Assembly: GCA_030407085.1 (NCBI GenBank)
Contig: CM059582.1
Location: 54,263,001-54,327,000, forward strand
Reading direction: 5' to 3'
Length of the DNA stretch: 64,000 nucleotides
From: Trichopria drosophilae
Lineage: Eukaryota > Arthropoda > Insecta > Hymenoptera > Diapriidae
Under the pieces are notes generated by a model that saw only the letters and a program-made list of their open reading frames with translations, was not told the DNA's origin and did no database searches. How positions within the stretch are numbered: the stretch's first letter is position 1; each line of letters starts with the position of its first letter. Shown here piece by piece: positions 48,873 to 60,100 of this stretch. The position numbers were made by a program, and so were the translations under genes.

Positions 48873-49463
48873 ACAGTGGCCCTCCCCATATTTTAACCAT
48901 TCGAGTCAAGGAAGATGGCGGCTTTTTCCCTTAATTTAACACTTCCCATCATCCCCACGACTGGCAGTATGAGAGAATATAAACAGAGAGGACATACAGT
49001 GGCCCTCCCCATATTTTAACCATTCGAGTCAAGGAAGATGGCGGCTTTTTCCCTTAATTTAACACTTCCCATCATCCCCACGACTGACAGTATGAGAGAA
49101 GATATATAGTGGCGTCCTTCTTCACCTGGAAGCGCAAGCGCAAACAGCAGCCCGTACTCTTTTCAACATGGACTTCTACTACAAGCGCTCGACGAATGGT
49201 GGGGGAACTCACGAGGGGAAAAACTTAAAATCACGGACGAAAAAAAGTTAAAATAAGGGACGCAGTTAAAATTAGAGGAGTTAAAATAAGGGGAGGACTA
49301 CTGCATAGTGGCGTCCTTCTTCACCTGTAAGCGCAAGCGCAAACAGCAGTCCGTACTCTTTTGAATGTGGACTGCTAATACAAGCGCATGACGAATGGTG
49401 GGGGAACTCACGCGGGGAAAAAGTTAAAATAGGGACGCAGTTAAAATAAGGGGAGGACTACTG
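48873..49463. mobile_element. CTTATTTTAACTT element, copy 2, with duplicated halves
   Basis: It starts CAGTGGCCCTCCCCATATT and ends GGGGAGGACTACTG. The left ~124 bp occurs twice in tandem (48873 and 48997), and the right half also occurs twice (from about 49088 and 49304). It is left-left-right-right and not a single element. Confidence 0.7.
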
Positions 49464-49523
49464 TATTCTCATAATATACTCAGAATATCATAAACAGCCT
49501 ATAAAAGTTCATATATCCTATAT

Positions 49524-49842
49524 ACACTGAGAGAAAAAGAAAGCTGTTCTGGCGCGCCACATCAGCCAATGGCTGTATGGTTGAATGCATTTTGCAAAAA
49601 AAAATGAATGCAAAAAAAAGGTTGAATGCATTTTCGTTGTATCTTGCACGGTTTTCGATACGGAAGCCTTAAAATGAAAAAAAGTCCTGATTATTTTACT
49701 TTCAATGACCTTTATAAATCATAGAAATCACAATATAGTCTAAAAATTATGCATAAATATTCATAATGACATAACAAAAGTAGATGTATTGATCAAAAAT
49801 TTATTTTTGCAGCCGTTTTAGCGTATTTTTTCTCTCAGTGTA
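49524..49842. mobile_element. ACACTGAGAGAAAAA inverted-repeat element
   Basis: The ends ACACTGAGAGAAAAA and TTTTTTCTCTCAGTGTA are inverted and TA-flanked. Short GTTGAATGCATTTT words repeat near the left. A relative with ACACTGAGAAAAAA ends lies at 53057-53750. Confidence 0.6.
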
Positions 49843-50419
49843 GATTCTCAGAATATCCAAAACGGAATATTATATTTATTTCGAAATTCTTATATTAGCC
49901 GTATATCCCAAAGTCATCCTGAATTTCCTACACAGTCACGTCAACTACGAACGCACCTATCGTATATCCCGCACATATTCTCAGAATATCGAAAACAGAA
50001 TATAACATGAGACGCATTAGCACCTTTCTCGCAAGTGGTAACAGCCGAGTTCGGTACGTATATATTAGAATCGACCATCCTGAGACAGACAACTATATCG
50101 ATGCCTGTCAGAAAGTCTGATGATCTACTACCACGAAAAAGATGGCTATAAAGAATTAAAATGCGAATAAAGGAAACTGTTGTTAATAAATAAAATTATT
50201 GAAGTGTTGCGAGAAACTTCGAAGCGAATAGACTTAACGAGGCTCAATCTGAACGTGTGCGTTTTGTATAAACCTCATACTCTCGGGTGAAATATTTTTT
50301 ATATTTTGTTAAGATTAAATCGATTTTTTTTAACTTTAATCTTTTGGTTACATATTCGGAGAGAAGCACAGAATATTTTGTATTTGATTATCGAAAATGT
50401 ATGAATTATATACTATGTA

Positions 50420-50670
50420 CAGTATTCCTTCCCTTATTCTAATTTTTCCTCTTCTCCTATTCTAATATTTCCCCTCGCGCGTTCTCCCCACTGACGTGTG
50501 TTGATGTGTGGATGTTCTAAATACAAATAACGGCGCATGCGCAACAAAAGAAAAAGAGACAAAAGTGAGACTACAAATCTAAGTAGTGGGGGAGAGGGGA
50601 AAATTAGAATAAGGAAAGAAGGCCGCCATCTTGTCTGACTGGACAAATTAGAATAAGGGAAGGACTACTG
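50420..50670. mobile_element. CCCTTATTCTAATTT inverted-repeat element
   Basis: The ends CAGTATTCCTTCCCTTATTC and AATAAGGGAAGGACTACTG are inverted and TA-flanked. The middle carries GCCGCCATCTTG and GTGGGGGAGAGG blocks, as in the other CAGT-ended elements. Confidence 0.7.
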
Positions 50671-51063
50671 TATATTCTCACAATATCGTGAATAATATTC
50701 TAAGGACATCGTGAGAACATATTTTGGGCGGACATAGGAATATTCTGAGTATATTCTCAGAACATCGCAACATTTATTTCGAATATCCTCAGTATATCGA
50801 GCATGATATACCGAGTATATACTGAGAATATTCTGTGAATAACATGTGTTATGTAGGAAGCCGATAGTCAAAAAACCAACATCAAAAAATGACTGTCCGC
50901 TTGTCGATGTATCTATTTTTTTTTTGTGTCAGCTTTTTGATAGTCGGTTTTTTAGCCTGTTGGCTTTTTGATTTGTCTTTTTTTCGACCCGCACCCGTGT
51001 CTTGGAATATAAGACACGCAAAAGTGCCTAAACTTGGGGAGTCACCTCGGCGGCTGCCAATCG

Positions 51064-52482
51064 CGACGTGTCATGGATTCAACAAAATTTTGTTGCGTAT
51101 AAATAAGAGTCGATTCTGATAGGATTTTTGCTCCAGAATGCAAACGTGACCGCCAAAATACCTGATTGGCTCTAGTTTTTGAGATATTGAAGGTCAAAGT
51201 GGTAAAAACTTCGATTTTAGGCACTTTTGAGTATCTAGACAGTAAAAAACATATAGTTGTCCCACCAGTAAGAGTCAATTCTGATAGGATTTCGCCGCAG
51301 AATCCAAATATGTATACCAAAATATTGAAGTGGACCTAGATTTCGATCAAATTGAAGTTCAAATGAGTAAAAAATCGTGTTTGAGGTTTGAGGACATTTT
51401 TTTGTTTTTCTGGGCAGACAAAACGATTTGATAGGTTTTTCTTTTTCGACCGTTTTATAAATTAATATATTCTTAAATAGTGATGTTTTTTCGGTATATA
51501 TATAATTAAAAATAGTTGATTTAATAAAGATTGAAAAATTAGAGGAAAAAGAAAACAAACACATAAGGGTTAATAATTTGGGGTTTTTTTGTAATATAAA
51601 TAATAAATGAAAACCTAGCAACGTTTCGACTCGAATATGAGTCCTCTAGAAGGCTATGTAAGAAACTGGTGGTAATTGCGTCATATTTATACTAAATTAG
51701 GAGATAGGAAGTGTTGGCGGTGTCGTACTAAGAATAAAGGAACCGTTGACAAATTAAGTATGAATTTAGGAGATAAAATGGGATTCATTACAGAAAGGGA
51801 TGGTACACTTCCGGTGGCTTTGATGTTTCGAACCTGATGTTGACGGTGTTGTTCACTTTTTTAATAAAATAATTTTCAAAATAAAGACAAAACGATAACG
51901 ACTTTAAATCGATTTGAATTTCAAAAAGTTCGTCGGACATATTCGATCCATTATTTTGCATTCCTTGATTTTTTTGCGTCGCATTCTATAGTATAGATGT
52001 GAAAAATGTTCAAACACACAATTTTTTACCACTTTGACCTTCAATGGGGGCAAAAAGTAGATCTACATCAATATTTTGGCATACATATTTGGATTCTGCG
52101 GGAAAAATCAGAACTGACCGTTACTGGTGGGACAAAAGAAATTTTTTGAGCCGTAAATAGATGCGCAAAATGCCTGAAATCGGGTTTTTGACCCATTTGT
52201 CCTTTAATTCGGTAAAAAACTAGGTCCAATTGGTTATTTTGGCATACATATTTAGTCTGTGGGAAAAATCAGAATTGACTCTTGTTGGTGAAAAAACAGC
52301 ATTTGGGCTGTAAATAGATGCTTAAAATGCTTGAAATCGGATTGTTTACACCATTAATCTTCAATATCTCAAAAACTAGAGCCAATTGGATATTTTGGCG
52401 GTCATATTTGGATTCTAGAGCAAAAATCCTACCAGAATCGACTCTTATTTATAGAGCAACATGAAATTTTTGTTGAACTGTA
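51064..52482. repeat. 1.4-kb inverted array of ~150-bp units
   Basis: Units with AAGAGTCGATTCTGATAGGA and CAAAATA run forward at 51095-51360. They return inverted at about 52000-52482 (CCTACCAGAATCGACTCTT near 52426). Two to three units stand in each arm. The centre holds a hammerhead-like motif at 51616-51656. Confidence 0.7.
51616..51656 (-). ncRNA. Hammerhead-like motif, variant core
   Basis: The minus strand reads TAGC, CTTCTAGAG, GACTC-loop-GAGTC, GAAACGTT, GCTA. Stem I (TAGC/GCTA) and stem II are perfect. The CUGANGA box is replaced by CTTCTAGAG, as in the motif at 24712. Confidence 0.4.
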
Positions 52483-52719
52483 ATCATATAGTTAAGAAAT
52501 GATTGTTTTCACTAGGAGAAAAATAATAGTCAAATTGCAACCGAATGCTTTAAATAAAATCGAACATTTATTAGTAGATATGTAGGAATTCTTCCTACGA
52601 TGAGTTATTACGCCACATGGGAGCTAAATTTTACTCCTAGCATACGAATTGAGAGTATGTACATAAGCAGTGACCAAACTTGATACAGGTCATTAGTTGT
52701 CATTTAGCTAATCATTGTA

Positions 52720-52760
52720 TTCTCCTGAAGAGGGACTGAAATAGTCCGAAACGTCGAGAA
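52720..52760 (+). ncRNA. Hammerhead ribozyme motif, best preserved copy
   Basis: TTCTC (stem I, 52720-52724), CTGAAGA (CUGANGA core), one extra G, GGACT-GAAAT-AGTCC (stem II), GAAA, CGTC and GAGAA (stem I, 52756-52760). All core boxes are intact and a GUC cleavage triplet stands in the expected place. Very short stem III fits minimal hammerheads known in Penelope-like elements, which can work as dimers. No reverse transcriptase frame is nearby, so this would be a truncated element end. Confidence 0.6.
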
Positions 52761-53056
52761 GAAATACAATTTTTCAAGGTGGCACAATCATTTAAGATTG
52801 GCCCTTGGTTGTTTTTTGAGGTCCAAGCCTAACGTTATTTCACCTCTAATTTTTAATAGTCAAATTTACTACCTACTAGATGGGATAACTATGTACATAG
52901 TTTCGGATAAATTCGAAAATTGCTGGAATCGAGAAAGATGGGTGGAAATTAGTAAAAACAAAAATAAATACATAACTATTTATAATCAAATTGATAGGAT
53001 TCGATTTTTTATAGATTAGGTACTCGGAGAAAAATAGATGCTAACTATTACTATCT

Positions 53057-53750
53057 ACACTGAGAAAAAATCCATTGTTAAATTGACTATATCACATAGT
53101 TGCACTCTGTGTGTTTTGCTGCCGCCAGATGGCGACGTAGCGTTCGTAGCTTTTTTTTCTTCGAGTCCGTGGCTCCCGTGATTTAAGTGGATTTTCATTT
53201 CGTCATAAGAAAGACTATCGGATCAAGATATGATAATACATAATGCATGTCGTATACGCACGTATATCTATAGACTAGTTATACGACATTGAAATTTGTG
53301 TGTACAATGGCATTACATAATACATTTTTTAACTAGATAGAGTGTGACATTCACAAACTTAGCGCCGTATTGATTTTTTGTTTTTTTCTCTTTGTTTTCT
53401 TGTTTATCTTAAACAAAGAACGAAGGCAGAAAAGTGGACTTTTCATTTGCTATGATATATATAGTTTACAAATATGTTTAAATAGTAAATATTCACTCCT
53501 TTCCATATTTTTTATGACAATTTCTTATACAATTTCTCTCTGTGAAGGTAGTCATTTCCTGAAATGATTGTTTCAAAATAGTTGAGTCTATTTGTCTATT
53601 ACGATAAGTAGCATTTTGAATAAGACAAAATAGTTAAACTTTACTATTTCAGAATAGTTATTTTAACTATTACCACGCAAGGTCTTCATATTTCACACCA
53701 TGATTCATGGTAAAAAAATGGTCATTTCATCTATATTTTTTTTTAGTGTA
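53057..53750. mobile_element. ACACTGAGAAAAAA element with AATAGTTA words
   Basis: The ends ACACTGAGAAAAAATCC and TTTTTTTTTAGTGT are inverted. AATAGTTAAAC, AATAGTTATTTTAAC and AATAGTTGAGTC words recur in the right part. The middle has a CCGCCAGATGGCGACG block. Confidence 0.5.
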
Positions 53751-54042
53751 TATTTTTAAAATAAGGACAGGTATCTTCAGATAGTTCTCACTTCTGTCTT
53801 AGATATTGTACCTTATTATCTTGACGCTAACAATAAGTTTATAACTTGGAAGTATCACTAATATATCAGATAGCAAGTATAAATATGATTATATTAACGG
53901 TCAATACCATGATGATCATCTTCGTCTTAACATTTAGTTTTTGTATGTAAGAATTCGAATCGATTCAGGCATAAATGGTTTGAGATATCCGTGGATACTG
54001 TCGAAGAGGATCTGTACATAGTTTTCCAATTATATAAACGGA

Positions 54043-55254
54043 TATGGGCATTGTTCTAGAACTTTTAAACTTTGAGGTTGAAGAAAATTGCATTTTTTTT
54101 AGGCACATTCATGAAATTAATTTTATTGGCTTTAGAATTGATCAAATGACAGGAAAAACCTTGCGTGACTCATTTATACACAATGTATTTTTTTTTTAAT
54201 GTAACATATGTTACGTTACTCGTAAAATTAGTTTTTAGTTTTGTAACGTTTAATATACATAAAAAATTCAGTTCTTTTGCTTATGGCCTAATTTTTAGAA
54301 GCTAGTAAATAAAATTAAACGTCTAGTTAATAGTTCAAATTTAAAATAATGGATTAAATATGGCGGACTATTTTTACAAAATTTCTTTGATTTTTATAAA
54401 ATTTGATATGTTAGGGTTTCTGAGGCCACTGATTACAAATCCAAAGTCAGTTTTCATTAAAATTTGAAATCCAAATACATGATTTAACATTAAGGATACC
54501 AAAAAATTAAAACGATTTGTAAAGAATAATCATTTTATTATTGTCAAAAATTGTGTTTTTTGTTGTATTAAAAAAACACAAAATTTATAAATACTTTAAT
54601 AACATAGGAGAAAAGATCACAATGATTCCAAAGTACTTAGCTTCTAAGCTAAATTGTAGATGTGCCATTAAATAATTTGATTTTTCAAATAAGTGAGTTT
54701 CGCTTGGAAATTTAAAGTTTGACGTGGTCGCATTTTTTATGTATAGGTGGCACACATTCGGGCAAAGGCTCAAATTACTTCTTATCATATAGGAAATGTA
54801 CCCCTGTTGTGTGGTTTCTTAAAAACCAATGTGAAAAAAATTATCTAAGGTTGATTGCTAAATTGTCAACTATAAAAAAAAGTTATCTCGCAAGTTTGAA
54901 GGTATATAATTTTATTCCTCAGTGAGGCACATCATTAAGTTAAGGATTTTTCATTTGTTTACATCCCCAAATACTTCCACAAAAAACCACAGACCATAAA
55001 AAAAAGGTGCAAAAAGTTTCAGTGTTAAAACTGAAAAAATGTAGTGAGTGTCGCGCACCAAAAACAGGCAAATTCACTACTTTTATTTACTCTCATAGTT
55101 TTCTACATATCTGTAATTAGTAATAAACACTTATTACATGTAAATCGAACAAAAATTTGTTGATCTGTAGTGTTACAAAGTTATATTTAAAATTTTTATG
55201 GTATCATAATGAGTGACAACATAAAGTTTAAAAGTTCTAGAACAATGCCCATAT
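54043..55254. repeat. Exact 32-bp inverted repeat enclosing 1.15 kb
   Basis: 54043-54074 and 55223-55254 are exact inverse copies (starting ATATGGGCATTGTTCTAG). The enclosed DNA is AT-rich without a gene and includes a dispersed-repeat copy at 54355-54475. It may be an element with short terminal repeats. Confidence 0.6.
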
Positions 55255-56390
55255 ACTTTTTGGTTCGGATTCAACTGCATATAGGGTATAGATAGTACAT
55301 TCTTTCGGAAAAGATTGTACGTGATTAATAAACAGATTTTTATTAACTTGATAGGGAAATATTACAAACACAGATTCGAAATCTATCAAGTAGTTCATTC
55401 CTATCCAAATACTTTAGGAGGGCTGCAAGGGAGGTTTGAAATATAAACTAACTTGTTAAACAAGGCTAGTTTACTGAAAGAGAAATGAAAATAATTGCGC
55501 ATATTATATTCCCATGAAGTCTTCAGTAAGGTCCACTTATGAAAGCAGAATGGAACCAAATTCTTAGATGTCGCTTAGAACTATCAATTATTCTACTACT
55601 TCTTAGTTAAAGCCGAACAAAAATTCATTTTCACATCTCATTTGGTCGTTATGTCCTTTTAAATAGCGATAAAAATGTGTTACCGAATAAAATATTAGGT
55701 TACTTGGCAAGTTAATTGAATGAAAGAAATTTAGTTAATCTGTGGAGATAAATTATTTGAAATATTTTTCGTCGATATATTGAAGACACACTATTCATTT
55801 TTCATTTAAAGTTATGCGTTTTGTTGGTGTAGTCGGCTAACCATGAGTCATATTTAATAAGATTTCATTCGGCTCTACATTCGATTTTCATTCCAAAATT
55901 AGCCGTTTCCGCGTGTACAAATGGATGTGCATAACCTCATTCTTATTAAAGATTGTTATTTTTATTATCCACTTCTCTCCGTGTACTGCGGCCCTTACTG
56001 TCGAAATATTCAGATATCAAAATACGATTCAAATGATATGTCCATACTCTTGTTATTAATCTTTTGATAAAAGTTTCTAAAATTACGGATATGGTGAAGA
56101 ATGAGAAATTTAAAGGTTATGAAACGTTTGATTTTCGCGGCTTGTAGCTCCGAAGCCTGTGGATCGATCTTCGCGAATATCTATATCTATTCCTAAGACA
56201 AATGAGCCAAAAGTTGTAACGTTTTTTCTAATTCCACTGATCGACTGAAAAGAACAATATTATATAAGTAAGTTAATTAAAAAAATTAATTTTTAACGTT
56301 ACATACATATTTTATATCGCACCTACGGGTGTCGTAACTGGCCGACGTTGTAAACGTGAACTACGGCAATTCCGCATACCGCTACTTTAA
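55255..56390. other. AT-rich intergenic DNA, no gene supported
   Basis: No coding or repeat signal stood out. Confidence 0.4.
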
Positions 56391-57130
56391 GCAGCCGCCA
56401 TATTGTTTGCACGCACGTTGCTTCGAGGCTGGCCGTGCCGCAGTGTTAAATGCCCTCTCCGAGGTGGAGTGACAAAGAGGGCTAGCGGAAGAGAACGATA
56501 GCGAAAGAACAAGATAGAAGGAAGGGGAAAAACGAAATGGCGAAGTCAATGTAAAATCGCTTGTTTTGCCTTTTGGGCCGCGAATACCGAAAGTGTTGTT
56601 TGTCCCTTAAATAAAGGGAAATAATCAAGATAAAAGAGGACCTTAGAAGGAAACGTTCGAGGTACGTATTCTCACATAAGGAAACAAACGAGGCGAGTTC
56701 CGATTTCAACTTCCTCTTCTTCGGGTGATCGACAATTCTCTTTTCCCATATAAAGTTGCCTGGGAATGGGAAGAGCGAGGCTCCTCCGATAACTGCTAGA
56801 ACTTTTAAAAAGGCAAGGAATCTAGAAGGGAGTCTGATCGTTGCTTGCTGCTGTCGGTTTTCGCAAAGAGCCTTTCGCCAGCTCCGACTCGGGAAAATCC
56901 GAAATATTTCGCTTCTGACGTCACAGTGCGCGAGGAGCCTCCACACCAGTTCGCGTCCGTCCGTCGCGAAGGCAAGCGAGGTTCGTCGGCGAACTTTTTT
57001 TACCTCGCTTTTTCGAAATTTCGAAAGACTATTTTATTTGTTCCAAAAAGACGGATATTCCTCTTCCGGCGAAATGCGACAAACGAGCACCACCGCCACC
57101 CCCGAGAACCAGTGTACTTAATTTTGAAAT
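56390..57130. promoter_or_regulatory. GC-rich block, candidate promoter and first exon of an unseen gene
   Basis: CpG and GC content rise sharply (GCAGCCGCCATATTG at 56391, GTCCGTCCGTCGCGAAGG near 56958). Long frames occur on both strands over the same bases, as expected of GC-rich non-coding DNA. It is followed by about 7 kb without genes, which fits a first intron running out of the window. Strand and gene are unknown. Confidence 0.35.
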
Positions 57131-60100
57131 TTCGAAATTCCGGCTGAAATTGCTGCGAAAATTTTGCCAAGCCTAAGGTTGGTGTGCTCTTACCCAAGTT
57201 TGCATTTTCAAAAGTGTTAAGTTTTTCTCTGAATGCTCTAAAGTTTATATTTGGTGGATCAATACTGAAATTGTAGTGTATCGATTATTTTCACTACTTC
57301 ATGTCTAACTGTGTCGACTTGAGTATTGTGGATTTTTAAATTGTATCCATCTGTTTCGTTGTGTTGGAATTGTCGTAGACTCTCGTAATACGATATATCT
57401 TCGCTATTGATCCTATCATAGTGTTATTGAGCGGGTGCTGTGGAAGTTGACGGTCAGTGCCAAATTTTTCAACACTTAAAGCTTTATTTTTCCGGTATGA
57501 TTTTTATACTTTGGAGTTTATGTAGGTTTTGAGTGTTTTATGAACTTTGATGTTTTTTTAATTATCAGAGTTTATTGCTGAAATTACTAGAAAGTGGATA
57601 AGCGTAAATAAATCGCTATAAAAACTGGACATTTTATACCGGCCATGATTGTTCAAACAACAAGTTTTTGGGACTGAATAAATCGACTTCCGTAATTCAC
57701 TAACTGACCATGATACTTTTCCTAAAGACTAATGTCCATTTCCACGAACGATTTAAATTGATCAAACACATATTTTATAGGTAAAACGGGTATATTTGTT
57801 TTGCTGAATTGCTCATATGTCCACTAAGGGGCCGCAGCACCCCGGGCTCCAGTTGATATTCTAGCCTAACCAGTCATTCGCAACTCATTGCATCCCTCTC
57901 ACTCACCCTTATGATAAGGAAAACGTAAGTGGAAATAGACACTCTATTTTTAAACAGATTTTTAATCTGGGTACCCTTCATTGGTAACCATATTCCCTCC
58001 TGATCACAAATTCTAAAGGTCCGAAACGTGGAGGAAAAATAAATAATTCGTAGGCCAACCGTTTTTTTTTAATTTACATTATTTACTATAAGAGCTTTAA
58101 AAATATTGAAACCAATAGTACAAGCGCTCAGGATTTTTTTGAAATTTAACGTCGTCTAAGGTCGACCCACAACTTCATCCAAGAAAAACCGGACAACGCA
58201 TTTGAGAAATTAACATATTTCCTACATATTTGAATTTGAATGCGAATCCTTACGTCACGAGAACGTCAGTCACGAGGGCCATTACAGGTCTCGATACATA
58301 ACACACCTACACAATGAATAGATCGTGACGTGGATGCTAGTTCATTATAGTAGTCAAAATTACAGGGGGAATTCTTTAAATAGAATATCGGCAGTTATTC
58401 ATTAGAAATTAAAGTTAAATGAATACAATCGATAAACACGAAAACATTTTTCTAGTTTTATATGAAAAAAAAAACTAATTTATATTGGCTGTGGAAAATA
58501 TTAATTTTATCTGTTAGTATTAAAACAGATTTCAACTCGAAGTTTTTCGTAGTCCAATTCCATGCTAGAAAACGAACACAATTTTTAGGTCATTTATTTT
58601 GACCTATTTCGTAACTACCGGTGGCGAGGTCGAAGGTTGAGTATTTTTATTCCGATGTCTGAAGTAAAGACTATTATTAAGCATTTGTTAATCTTTCAGA
58701 AAGTTGTCTACCTATAGATAACATTTTTTATTGAAATTCGTACACTGGAATCGATTAAAGGGGCCAGATTTTTTATAAATAACCTTTTCGTCTGTTTGTA
58801 CTTAAAATCCAATTAATTAAAACTTTTTGGTGTTTGTCGGTCGGAGTATTAGCGAAAACAACATGCTTAAAAACAATGTTAGAAGGAGATAAAGAGGTTG
58901 GCAACACATTTTAGTGGTATATTTATTATGATTGATTCATGTGCCATATTAATGTTACATGCAGTTGGATATTTTTGGCTACGGACAATTTTAATAACTT
59001 TTCCTTTGCCTGAGATACCAAATTTGAATTTATGCAACTACATTTTCGTATTTAAAAGTAATTTATCGAAATTTTATTTTAATTAAACATTTTTTAATAT
59101 ATATTTCGTATACACATTCTTGGCATACATCGGGATGTTCAAATTATTGTCTACAACATTGCTGATATACTCATATGCGGAATTCGCCGTGGGCGTTTAG
59201 ATTATAAAGGTACACGAGCGATTTTAACATTAGCTTAATATTTTGTCGCAGTTTTCCTCATCGTGAATACACCGCTTTGGTCTGAAAAAAAAACCTTTTT
59301 AATTTTTATTTTCTTACGAATATTTATCATATATTCCAATCACGGAGGTAAATGGTTTACTTGAACAAATTGCATCGATTCGTATTACTGTCTTGAAGAA
59401 AGGCTTCATTTCGCAGTTGGTGTCGACTCAAGGTTAATTTGTTGCATTTCTAACGACGTTTAATTCGCATGCCATATACCTAAGTAAATTCTTCCTTCGA
59501 TACAAAACGTATAGATAGATTACATGCTTACGTTAAAGGGCAACACACACGTAACTATTTCAATCGATTACAGATTTTCCTTTCATTTGATCACATTTAA
59601 AGAATGCTCAGTAAAAACGAAATGTATAAATATGATTTGACTAAAGGGAAAAAAGAACGTAGTTTTTTAACTGGAGGCGCTATAATTTGCGTTTCCTTGA
59701 CTCGGACTATTTTCAATAATGTTTGGTAAATGTTTTAATCCAATACTGATCATTAATAAAATATAAAGACTAAAATACAATAGAGTTAAAAGTTTGAACA
59801 TTTATTTCGAACATATTGATTTTTCTGGCAGTGCGATTAATTAAAGGGAGCCCTCGAAAGCCTTCGGAAATCTCATTTTGTACAAAGTCGAACTCCTTTC
59901 TGAGCGAAGGGAGGCGTCTTTGACAGCTTAATGTTTCCTGCGTTTAATTTTAGGTGATATTTAGTACCGAAGAAATATCAATCTTGGGCATTAGCGTTGG
60001 CTCAAAACAATTTCTCCTTCAGTATTTACAATGCAACAGAGTTCCTTGCTACCAAGAGATATAGTTGATCTTCTGATAAAAATAGTAGCGTTTTATTTCG

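Larger units (their letters stand above)
48782..50860. mobile_element. Large AGAATATTCT iterated-word element hosting nested elements
   Basis: The ends CCAGATAACACACGATATTC and GAATAACATGTGTTATGTAGG are similar inverted copies. The interior repeats TATTCTCAGAATATC-type words. At least three other elements sit inside it (48873-49463, 49524-49842, 50420-50670). Confidence 0.6.

Noticed and set aside
56482..57147. Overlapping frames of 100-154 codons on both strands
   Set aside because: High GC content alone lengthens frames; none resembles a known protein and there is no clear splice structure.
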